A DNA stretch of 13,026 bases from Clostridiales bacterium UBA2432 (GTDB lineage: Bacteria > Bacillota > Clostridia > Lachnospirales > Vallitaleaceae), in assembly GCA_002342805.1 (NCBI GenBank), contig DDQW01000080.1, positions 1-13,026 of the forward strand. Direction: 5' to 3'. Both the position numbers and the translations under genes were made by a program. The notes under the pieces are model-generated. The model did no database searches. It was given only the letters and a program-made list of their open reading frames with translations, and was not told the origin of the DNA. Shown here in pieces: positions 1 through 5,657 of the stretch; the first letter of the stretch is position 1, and the number at the start of each line of letters is the position of its first letter.

Positions 1-153
1 GGATGAATAATTCAGGTTTATTATTATATCAATATTATCCATTGGCAATAATTTATGAGCTACAATTGCATTATCAACTTCAAAATGCCAAATGAATTTC
101 ACCCATTTTTGGAGTTCGCCTATTGACACCGGATATCTCTGAATCTTAAACAA
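1..153 (-). CDS. AraC-family transcriptional regulator, N-terminal fragment (cut by window edge)
   Basis: An open frame of 51 codons runs off the left edge. It starts at a TTG codon (151-153) preceded by an AGAGGG ribosome binding site at 160-165, six bases upstream. An in-frame TGA lies a short distance further upstream, so the start is well bounded. The peptide begins LFKIQRYPVSIGEL (first residue Met in vivo) and continues through a KWVKFIWHFEV segment to HKLLPMDNIDIIINLN. This matches, from memory, the N-terminal cupin-like sensor region of AraC-type regulators, in which a 'yv..fW.fe' strand is followed by a 'lLPdg..diifnl' strand. The HTH domain that would prove the family lies outside the window. 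It sits 44 bases downstream of the kinase-like gene on the same strand and is probably co-transcribed with it. The family assignment is inference from a short fragment. Confidence 0.6.
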   Translation of the reverse strand, partial: MFKIQRYPVSIGELQKWVKFIWHFEVDNAIVAHKLLPMDNIDIIINLNYSS

Positions 154-159
154 GCAAAT

Positions 160-165
160 CCCTCT
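160..165 (-). promoter_or_regulatory. Ribosome binding site deciding the TTG start of the AraC-type gene
   Basis: The minus strand reads AGAGGG six bases before the TTG at 153-151. No ATG or GTG occurs in this frame between the upstream TGA stop and this TTG, so the site is what supports the unusual start codon. Confidence 0.6.
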
Positions 166-197
166 TTTCTTTCAAACTATAATTTTAGATTACTTAC

Positions 198-737
198 TCA
201 GGAATGTTCTTCCATATATTTAATAAATTCCGGTGTCATCGACCAGTATTTTATGCCCCAATTTTCAAAATTCCATTCGTCCATATATGCATTACATTCA
301 TAGTCAATATAAAACACCTCATCATTCTGAACAACGAAATTCGTAGGAAAGTAGTCTATATTAATATTTGCTGTATAAAGCAATGAACACATATCATGAA
401 CTTGATTCATGTATTCCGCCTTCATTTTATTTTGACAAATCAAATCATATATCGTTTCTCCATCTATGTATTCCTTTAATATTCGTTCATGTTTAAGGTC
501 CACATCATGCATTTTGGGTAGCTTAATTCCTATTTCAGCTAATTGCTGATAATCTTTTATTTCAGACTCTATTTTGTTTCCAAAGTTATAATAATCACAC
601 TTTTCATGATGTATCTGTTTCAAAACATAGTGTTGGTTTTTATCAACGGCTAAATAAGAATAACCACCTTTTCCTTTTCCTAATAGTTTGACTACCTTAT
701 ATTTTTTTTCATTTACTGTCGCAATTTTTATGATCAT
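198..737 (-). CDS. Minimal atypical serine/threonine protein kinase-fold protein
   Basis: A 179-residue protein resembling a very short protein kinase of the RIO/Bud32-like type. Visible elements in order are a glycine-rich loop GKGKGGYSYL (20-29), a VLK motif with the likely ATP-binding lysine K40, an acidic helix around E57-E59, a hinge-like KEYIDGETI (88-96), a reduced catalytic loop IDYFPTNFVV (D128 and N133, with the usual HRD histidine and arginine absent), and IDYE (D145) in place of DFG. Typical kinase domains have 250 or more residues. Here the C-lobe ends soon after the metal-binding Asp, with no substrate lobe. The ATG at 735-737 is chosen because AAGGAG (745-750) lies seven bases upstream; a longer frame to 761 has no comparable site. 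It follows the methyltransferase-like gene by 30 bases. The substrate is unknown: it could phosphorylate a protein or a small molecule, or be a pseudokinase. Confidence 0.7.
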   Translation of the reverse strand: MIIKIATVNEKKYKVVKLLGKGKGGYSYLAVDKNQHYVLKQIHHEKCDYYNFGNKIESEIKDYQQLAEIGIKLPKMHDVDLKHERILKEYIDGETIYDLICQNKMKAEYMNQVHDMCSLLYTANINIDYFPTNFVVQNDEVFYIDYECNAYMDEWNFENWGIKYWSMTPEFIKYMEEHS

Positions 738-744
738 TTTATTT

Positions 745-750
745 CTCCTT
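745..750 (-). promoter_or_regulatory. Ribosome binding site of the kinase-like gene
   Basis: AAGGAG on the minus strand, seven bases before the ATG at 737. It selects this start over an in-frame ATG at 761, eight codons upstream. Confidence 0.7.
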
Positions 751-767
751 ACTGACTCCAAGCTTGA

Positions 768-1406
768 TTAAAATATGAATCCCATGCAACTTAAGGCAAA
801 CATCATTAAAATTAAAACCATTTCATATCTTTGCAAAATCATCCTTTGAACCTGCTCTGTGTATAACTCATATTCTTTGCCAAACATAGGAAGTAGCTGT
901 TTTTTTTCTTCTAACCAAGCATTTGTGTATTGAAAAATAATAACTAATAATGAAAGTATAATTCCTATAGATGATCGAACTGAAAATAATATACTAACTT
1001 GTAAAACAATAAATATCCTGTACATAGGGTGTCTGACTTTTCCATAACAGCCATAAGTTAACAAAGAATCCGGTTTATTACTTTGTTGATTAAAAACACT
1101 ATGATTTTGTCGAGTTATTAATGTCAATTTTATTGCACCATAGGAAAATAATATCCATCCAACAAAAAAATACAAGAAATCAATGCTAGCAAACGGAATT
1201 TTTCCAATATAAAACACTTCCGCTGAATGCCTCCATAACTTTATTTCCGGAATATATAAAAGAACATATTTTAACGCGATATATAAAGAAACAAACCCTA
1301 CACTTCCCCAAACAAATGCTAAAACACTTTGAAACCAAGGCCCCATCCTCATATGACTGTATTTTTTATCAAAGTTCATTTTTTTTTCAAATTCAAACAT
1401 TTTCAT
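768..1406 (-). CDS. Isoprenylcysteine carboxyl methyltransferase-like integral membrane protein
   Basis: A 212-residue polytopic membrane protein. Hydrophobic segments lie near residues 26-51, 73-97, 130-158 and 194-212. Between the second and third is a G-x-Y-G-x-V-RHPMY motif (RHPMY at 125-129). After the third come an EE pair (166-167) and FGKEYELY (175-182). RHPxY followed by 'EE..L...fG.eY..Y' is the signature of the ICMT/phospholipid N-methyltransferase (PEMT) and NnrU-like superfamily, whose members use S-adenosylmethionine to methylate carboxylates or lipids in the membrane. Bacterial substrates are mostly unknown, so no reaction is assigned. The start at 1406 follows GGAGGT at 1411-1416; the longer frame to 1442 would place that site inside the gene. 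It is first in an apparent three-gene cluster with the kinase-like protein and the AraC-type regulator. Confidence 0.75.
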   Translation of the reverse strand: MKMFEFEKKMNFDKKYSHMRMGPWFQSVLAFVWGSVGFVSLYIALKYVLLYIPEIKLWRHSAEVFYIGKIPFASIDFLYFFVGWILFSYGAIKLTLITRQNHSVFNQQSNKPDSLLTYGCYGKVRHPMYRIFIVLQVSILFSVRSSIGIILSLLVIIFQYTNAWLEEKKQLLPMFGKEYELYTEQVQRMILQRYEMVLILMMFALSCMGFIF

Positions 1407-1410
1407 CTTT

Positions 1411-1416
1411 ACCTCC
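1411..1416 (-). promoter_or_regulatory. Ribosome binding site of the methyltransferase-like gene
   Basis: GGAGGT on the minus strand, four bases before the ATG at 1406. It decides the start in favour of this codon over upstream in-frame ATGs at 1418 and 1442. Confidence 0.65.
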
Positions 1417-1536
1417 ATATATTGTTCACTACAGTCTAGCAAAACTTATTAAAACAATAGCCTAAAACGGTTTTTATGGTAATCGATTATTCCATCCTGC
1501 TTCATTCTAGATTTATGAATTACAAGATGCTTTGAT

Positions 1537-1584
1537 AATAATATAAAGTCGACTACTAATATTAGCAATCGACTCTATATTATT
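1537..1584 (-). terminator. Long inverted repeat, possible terminator of the ASCH gene
   Basis: Sixteen-base arms at 1537-1552 and 1569-1584 pair perfectly in minus-strand RNA apart from one G-U. The plus-strand RNA would have an A-C mismatch at the same place, so the structure favours the minus strand. The 16-base loop contains a second palindrome, CTAATATTAG (1555-1564). The 3' half of the stem is U-rich (TTTATATTATTATC), so a shorter GAGTCGA core could end transcription coming from the ASCH gene, about 75 bases upstream. It could instead be a protein-binding operator or a small palindromic repeat. The pairing is directly seen; the function is inferred. Confidence 0.45.
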
Positions 1585-1606
1585 CATATTTTCAATTTTT
1601 GTCATC

Positions 1607-1631
1607 ACCCTAAAGTATAATACTTCGGGGT
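1607..1631. repeat. Short inverted repeat just downstream of the ASCH gene
   Basis: Arms ACCCTAAAGTA (1607-1617) and TACTTCGGGGT (1621-1631) flank a three-base loop TAA. The 11-position stem has one mismatch and one wobble-type pair. It starts 28 bases beyond the ASCH stop codon. No U tract follows on the minus strand, so it is not a canonical rho-independent terminator alone, although it could act together with the hairpin at 1537-1584 or protect the 3' end of the transcript. Confidence 0.4.
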
Positions 1632-1658
1632 AATTTAACCGAGTTTCTTTTTTTGTCC

Positions 1659-2144
1659 CTAATTGGACATCACTTGATACACAACTTTAAAATCCTCAAA
1701 GACGACTGGCATATCTTGCGTGAATGTATAACCCAATTCTTTGCCATCATCGATGTAGAAACGTCTATGCCCCTCCTGCCATGATTCCAATGTGTCGTCC
1801 TCTCCCTCTCGTTTACAGATTTCAAATGTAATCTCTTCAAAGGGAAGAATCGTTATGGCTGTGGTTTCTATCACACACTTTGGAGTCCCTTCCCAATCGG
1901 TGACAATGCTTAAGTCACCTACTTCAGGGATGCGTTCCCCAGTAACTTCATAATGACGCAAGCTGCTCGCAGTAGCCTTTTTTTGTCCCATCAGGACCAG
2001 GCGTAACAACTCATTGGCCCCTTTTTCCGTCAGTTCAAAATGAAATGCCTCCAGGTATTTTGTATTCTTTGGTCTACCTGTCTGTTCTAAAAACACTCTC
2101 CAGAATTGATCTATTGTTTCCTGAGCGTGATGCTTATTCTCCAT
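1659..2144 (-). CDS. ASCH-domain protein
   Basis: A 161-residue soluble protein with the ASCH fold (PUA-like beta barrel). The motif GQKKATAS (53-60) matches the family's G-x-K-x-x-T signature. It is followed by VGDLSIVTDWEG (75-86), a central CVIETT strand with E93, and a C-terminal EGHRRFY segment (124-130). In the E. coli ASCH enzyme YqfB, an N4-acetylcytidine amidohydrolase, Lys, Thr and Glu form the catalytic set. K55 or K56, T58 and E93 are candidate counterparts here, but length and surroundings are closer to Bacillus YhfF-type proteins of unknown role. RNA or nucleoside binding is plausible; the reaction is not assigned. The start has a clear GAGGAGGC ribosome binding site and its own predicted promoter. 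GC is visibly higher (sample lines 38-50%) than in adjacent genes, so it may have a separate history. Confidence 0.85.
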   Translation of the reverse strand: MENKHHAQETIDQFWRVFLEQTGRPKNTKYLEAFHFELTEKGANELLRLVLMGQKKATASSLRHYEVTGERIPEVGDLSIVTDWEGTPKCVIETTAITILPFEEITFEICKREGEDDTLESWQEGHRRFYIDDGKELGYTFTQDMPVVFEDFKVVYQVMSN

Positions 2145-2189
2145 TTTTTAGCCTCCTCACGACTGGGTATTCATCATGTTTTAATCACT

Positions 2190-2218
2190 ATTTTACCACA
2201 AACTAATCCTATAATTAA
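2190..2218 (-). promoter_or_regulatory. Predicted sigma-A promoter of the ASCH gene
   Basis: On the minus strand, TAAAAT (2190-2195) is a good -10 box with an extended TGG immediately before it. It lies 17 bases from TTAATT (2213-2218), a weak -35 box. It sits about 45 bases before the ASCH start codon. This supports separate transcription of the ASCH gene from the chemotaxis operon upstream. Predicted by eye only. Confidence 0.5.
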
Positions 2219-2293
2219 CCTTTAAAATATACTTAAAATATAGAGATGCGTTGTCGGATGGTGTACAATGTGAAAATTTATAGAAAGTTCTTG

Positions 2294-3028
2294 TTATATT
2301 TTTCTTAACAAATTTATACTTTCATTGATTTTTTCTCCATCGAACACTTTTATTATTAAATTTTTACTCGTTATATATTTTCTCAATTTTGTAAATCCAC
2401 TATCTTGAAATAGGAGCCCTTCATTTAACCCTAAATGTTGATCTCCATTTTTATTATTACTATGTATATAAACGGTTTCAATATATTGTTCTACCATACT
2501 ATACCAATCATATAAATCTATTTCAGAATATGCTAATGCATGCCCTAAGTCTAAGGCTAAACCAAAGTTATCACAACTTACGTTTTCTCTTAAATCAAGT
2601 AACATCTTGGGATTCCGTTCGAACGTATTACAAATCGATATCCTAATTTTATTCTTTTCTTCACATATCTCTTTCCAAAACAAAGTAGAATTTTCAATCC
2701 ATCCTTTATCATAAAAACCTACTTGAATTTCGGGCAGATACGTTGATAGAAATATGACCTCTGAAGCACTGTATCTTTCTGCAAAGGATATTGATTGTAA
2801 TACCCTCATTTTTACAATCTTCCTAATATCTGGTTCTTCTACTGCTGGATTCAAATCAATATACGCACCATCAACAATGATATCACCAGCAAAGTCTAAA
2901 TCTACCTTCTTATTACAATTATTGTATAAATATCTAGGATATAGTGGATTCTCTAAATTTAATATATCTACTTTTTCCTTTAATTCATTAGTAGCATCAT
3001 GTATATTGACGCCTATACCTATCTTCAT
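2294..3028 (-). CDS. Sugar phosphate isomerase/epimerase-like TIM-barrel protein
   Basis: A 244-residue protein of the xylose-isomerase-like / AP-endonuclease-2 TIM-barrel family. It begins with the strand MKIGIGVNI. Likely metal or substrate ligands are seen in family order: E137 (NTFERNP), D160 and H163 (ALDLGHA), H189 (VYIHSNN), and D196/H198 with E203 (GDQHLGLNEG). The last strand reads LIIKVFDGE, where relatives usually end with a ligand Glu, so that residue may be missing or shifted. Length is slightly below the usual 250-290. Family members isomerise or epimerise ketoses and inositol derivatives; the substrate here is unknown. An AGGAGG site directly abuts an ATG at 3034, which is too close, so the ATG at 3028 is chosen, six bases from it. 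It is the last gene of the operon, 18 bases after a chemoreceptor. Confidence 0.75.
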   Translation of the reverse strand: MKIGIGVNIHDATNELKEKVDILNLENPLYPRYLYNNCNKKVDLDFAGDIIVDGAYIDLNPAVEEPDIRKIVKMRVLQSISFAERYSASEVIFLSTYLPEIQVGFYDKGWIENSTLFWKEICEEKNKIRISICNTFERNPKMLLDLRENVSCDNFGLALDLGHALAYSEIDLYDWYSMVEQYIETVYIHSNNKNGDQHLGLNEGLLFQDSGFTKLRKYITSKNLIIKVFDGEKINESINLLRKI

Positions 3029-3034
3029 AATCAT

Positions 3035-3040
3035 CCTCCT
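3035..3040 (-). promoter_or_regulatory. Ribosome binding site that decides the TIM-barrel start
   Basis: A perfect AGGAGG on the minus strand. Spacing is zero to the ATG at 3034 and six bases to the ATG at 3028, so initiation at 3028 is favoured. Confidence 0.75.
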
Positions 3041-3046
3041 AAAAAA

Positions 3047-5116
3047 TCAAACCTTAAATTTAGAAATACTTTCTTGCATATCTTCTGCTAGTTTTGATAA
3101 TTCTTCACTGGCTTCAGATATTTGTACAATGGATGCTGTTTGCTCTTCAACAGAAGCAGAAGCTTCTTCTGTGCTCGCCGCATTTTCTTCTGATATCGCA
3201 GATAAATTTTCAATAACATTTATGATTTCAGTTTTCTTATCTAACATTCTTGCAGTAGATTCATTAAGTTCTTGAGCAACATTTTTCACTTGTTCGATTG
3301 CTTCGGAAATTCCTTCGAACTTATTTTGTGTATTACCTAGACTCAGCATTTGTGCTTCCACTATTTTACCAGCTTTATTCATTGTAGTTACACCTTTTTC
3401 TGTCATTTTACTTAAGTTGGCAATAGTGTTTGATATTTCGCCGGCGAACTGATTGGTTTCTTCAGCTAACTTCCTGATTTCTTCAGCGACCACAGCAAAG
3501 CCTTTTCCCGCTTCACCCGCGCGTGCAGCTTCGATGGATGCGTTTAATGCTAGTAAATTTGTTTGCTCGGCGATACCTTTAATCATGTCACTGGCGGATT
3601 CAATTTTATCCGCATTTTCATTTGTATTCATGATAATGTCTTGAACTTCTTTTGCTGCATGATTATTTTCAGATGTTTTTTCTTCCAGATCTTTTAATAC
3701 GACAAAGCCTTCTTCTTTTAATCGATTGACTTCTATTGCAGAAGCATTCAATATTTTGACAAGTTCAATCTCCGAAGCAATAATCTCACCCAAGACATTA
3801 ATTTGGAGAGCGCCATCGGTGGTCTCTCTTGCTTGGTCTGTTGCACCACTGGCAATTTCTTCGATCGTTTTGGCGACTTCTTCTGAGGATAAAGAAACTT
3901 GCCCACTCGTAGCCGTTAGTTCCTCTGATGACGATGAAACCTGCTGTGATGCATGGGATACATTTTTAATGATTTCAATAAAATTATTCTGCATTCTTGC
4001 CAGTGCATTTGTAATGGTTCCAATTTCATCTTTTCTTTTCATGTATTTAATGGCTTCACTATTCTCATCAAAACTTAGATCATACTTTGATAATTTTTCA
4101 ATAATCTTTGAAAGCAATATAATCGGTTTTGAAATCGATTTTCCAATAAAAAATGAAATAATAATTGCCATTAATATACTAATTCCACTAATCAATACTA
4201 TTATTTCTTGAGTTTCTTCTAATTGAGAAAACATTTCATTAATTACCGGATGCGCTGACAGTATCCAGCCATTTGATAACCGGTAGTATACCCATAGTTT
4301 TTCTTCGCCATCAAATTTGTATTTGATTATATCCGTCTTCTTTTCATTATTTTGAATTTGATTAGCTATTTCTTCGAAGTCTCCATTCTCATAAGTCCTT
4401 AGGTTTTGAACTGATTCATCCGGATGATAGAGTATGTTAAAATTTTCATCCATTAACGTCATGTATCCTAACTCATAGATTTTAATAGCTGCAATTTCTT
4501 CTTTTAAGTCATCAAAATAGAATTCAGCTCCTACTGTTCCAATCTTTTCTCCATCTATTTCTAAGACCTCACTGTATGTAATGACGTCTTGGTCCCATTT
4601 TTCCCAATAATACGGCATTGTCCACCAACTACCAAGTGCTATTGCATTAGCATACCAGGGATCATTAATATATCCCGCCTCTCTTACATCATACTCAGTA
4701 TTTCTAATATAATTTCCTTCATCATCAACATTAAACTCTAACGTATGTCCACCATCGATGTATTCGCTATCAAACACTACCCATCCACTCGGACTATTAA
4801 AATTTTTAGTCATCTTTAACATAGTATCTTGAATATCTGTTTCATACGCATCCATTAAATTTGGATCATTTTTTACATTTTCATAATCCATTGTCGTTAA
4901 AATCAAGGTCTTCAAATTCTGTGTAAGTAATTGTATATTTTTAAGGTCATCTTCAATTATTGCTGCTTCTGATTCCGTTAAAGCTAATATTTTTTCCTCC
5001 GAATTTTTTCTTAATGATATTTTGAAATTATTAAAAATAGCGAAACTCGATGCACTAATGACAATAATAACAAGTACTACAACGGCTAAAATAATTCTCA
5101 TAGATATTTTTTTCAT
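3047..5116 (-). CDS. Methyl-accepting chemotaxis protein with aromatic-rich dCache sensor
   Basis: A 689-residue transmembrane chemoreceptor. TM1 is at about 7-28, an extracellular double-Cache domain at about 32-300, TM2 at about 304-325, HAMP at about 326-380 (ending in RKDEIG, 361-366), then a long coiled-coil signalling domain. The hairpin tip, which binds CheA and CheW, has EQTNLLALNASIEAARAG (517-534) and GKGFAVVAEEIRKLAEE. Methylation-type EE-x-x-A-S repeats (EENAASTEEASASVEEQ) occur near the C-terminus, and there is no CheR-tethering pentapeptide. The membrane-distal sensor has NDPWY (151-155) and a cluster of Trp and Tyr at 164-174, and lacks the amino-acid-binding signature. The start is the ATG at 5116 because GAGGGTGA (5122-5129) lies five bases upstream; the GTG at 5125 overlaps that site. 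It follows cheW by 57 bases and precedes the TIM-barrel gene. The ligand is unknown. Confidence 0.92.
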   Translation of the reverse strand: MKKISMRIILAVVVLVIIVISASSFAIFNNFKISLRKNSEEKILALTESEAAIIEDDLKNIQLLTQNLKTLILTTMDYENVKNDPNLMDAYETDIQDTMLKMTKNFNSPSGWVVFDSEYIDGGHTLEFNVDDEGNYIRNTEYDVREAGYINDPWYANAIALGSWWTMPYYWEKWDQDVITYSEVLEIDGEKIGTVGAEFYFDDLKEEIAAIKIYELGYMTLMDENFNILYHPDESVQNLRTYENGDFEEIANQIQNNEKKTDIIKYKFDGEEKLWVYYRLSNGWILSAHPVINEMFSQLEETQEIIVLISGISILMAIIISFFIGKSISKPIILLSKIIEKLSKYDLSFDENSEAIKYMKRKDEIGTITNALARMQNNFIEIIKNVSHASQQVSSSSEELTATSGQVSLSSEEVAKTIEEIASGATDQARETTDGALQINVLGEIIASEIELVKILNASAIEVNRLKEEGFVVLKDLEEKTSENNHAAKEVQDIIMNTNENADKIESASDMIKGIAEQTNLLALNASIEAARAGEAGKGFAVVAEEIRKLAEETNQFAGEISNTIANLSKMTEKGVTTMNKAGKIVEAQMLSLGNTQNKFEGISEAIEQVKNVAQELNESTARMLDKKTEIINVIENLSAISEENAASTEEASASVEEQTASIVQISEASEELSKLAEDMQESISKFKV

Positions 5117-5121
5117 ATGAT

Positions 5122-5129
5122 TCACCCTC
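5122..5129 (-). promoter_or_regulatory. Ribosome binding site of the chemoreceptor gene at 3047-5116
   Basis: GAGGGTGA on the minus strand, five bases before the ATG at 5116. The GTG at 5125 lies inside it and is therefore unlikely to be the start. Confidence 0.65.
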
Positions 5130-5173
5130 TCTTCTATAATATTTTTATCAAAATTTAATTCGATTGAACGACC

Positions 5174-5626
5174 TTATTGTATTTCAAATATCGTTTTCTT
5201 TTCATTTTCACTGAGTATTTTTTTTATATCCAGTAATATAACCATCCACTCTTGCATTTTAGCAACCCCTTCAATAAATTTATTGGAGTTAGTTTCTAGA
5301 ATTTTAGGACTAGGCTCAATTAGATTTTGATTAATTGTTAGTATTTGAAACGCTTCATCAACAAGAAAACCTAATTGCTTATCCTCTAAGTTAATAATAA
5401 TAATTTGACTTTCACTCTCATTTTTTTTAACCGGCATACAAAATTTTTTTCTTAAGTTGATGAGAGGAGTGACTACCCCCCTATAGTTCAAAATTCCTTC
5501 GATATAAGAAGGTGTATGGGGAATTTTATTACATTTTTCAAATTCACTAATTTCTTTCACATGCATAATATCTAAACCGTAGTACTCTTGTTCTAATTTA
5601 AAAACTACATATTGTTTTTCATTCAT
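5174..5626 (-). CDS. cheW: CheW chemotaxis coupling protein (second copy)
   Basis: A 150-residue single CheW domain. It opens with QYVVFKLEQEYYGLDI, followed by VKEISEF, then the conserved loop YIEGILNYRG (41-50) and VVTPLINLRKKF. The domain ends with QLGFLVDEAFQIL and FIEGVAKM. The N-x-R-G arginine and V-x-P-x-I-N-L strand are the surfaces that contact receptor tips and the CheA P5 domain. Length is normal for CheW. The start is uncertain: GGTGA sits 11 bases before the ATG at 5626, while a GTG at 5641 overlaps the site. It lies immediately after the diguanylate cyclase's own upstream neighbours in the genome map but is transcribed after the cyclase, 31 bases downstream of it, and precedes a chemoreceptor by 57 bases. 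The pairing suggests it serves that receptor. Confidence 0.92.
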   Translation of the reverse strand: MNEKQYVVFKLEQEYYGLDIMHVKEISEFEKCNKIPHTPSYIEGILNYRGVVTPLINLRKKFCMPVKKNESESQIIIINLEDKQLGFLVDEAFQILTINQNLIEPSPKILETNSNKFIEGVAKMQEWMVILLDIKKILSENEKKTIFEIQ

Positions 5627-5657
5627 TTTCTTTATATTCACCTTTCATGTTTATGAT

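Noticed and set aside
1407..1536. Promoter for the methyltransferase-like gene, such as TTACCA with TATTGT at 17-base spacing
   Set aside because: Both boxes match consensus at only four of six positions, which is expected by chance in such AT-rich DNA.
2291..2311. Inverted repeat TTGTTA/TAACAA at the TIM-barrel stop codon as an operon terminator
   Set aside because: Only six A+T-rich base pairs and no U tract after it on the minus strand. Too weak to call, so the operon's end signal remains unidentified.
2754..3275. Plus-strand open frame of 173 codons across the receptor/TIM-barrel junction
   Set aside because: It lies opposite two well-supported genes, has serine-rich low-complexity content typical of antisense to receptor coiled coils, and matches no family.
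3400..3560. Near-repeats between the three receptor genes at the signalling tip as recombination or mobile repeats
   Set aside because: The similarity follows the conserved protein tip sequence, with many silent differences, so it reflects protein constraint and not a DNA repeat element.
3726..4211. Plus-strand open frame of 161 codons opposite the receptor HAMP and signalling region
   Set aside because: It is a shadow of the receptor gene. Similar antisense frames recur opposite the other two receptors because of the repeated coiled-coil codons.
5117..5173. Possible internal promoter before the receptor gene (TATTAT with upstream AT-rich sequence)
   Set aside because: No acceptable -35 box at 16-18 bases from TATTAT, and no sigma-28-type TAAA...GCCGATAT pattern. 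The stretch is simply AT-rich.
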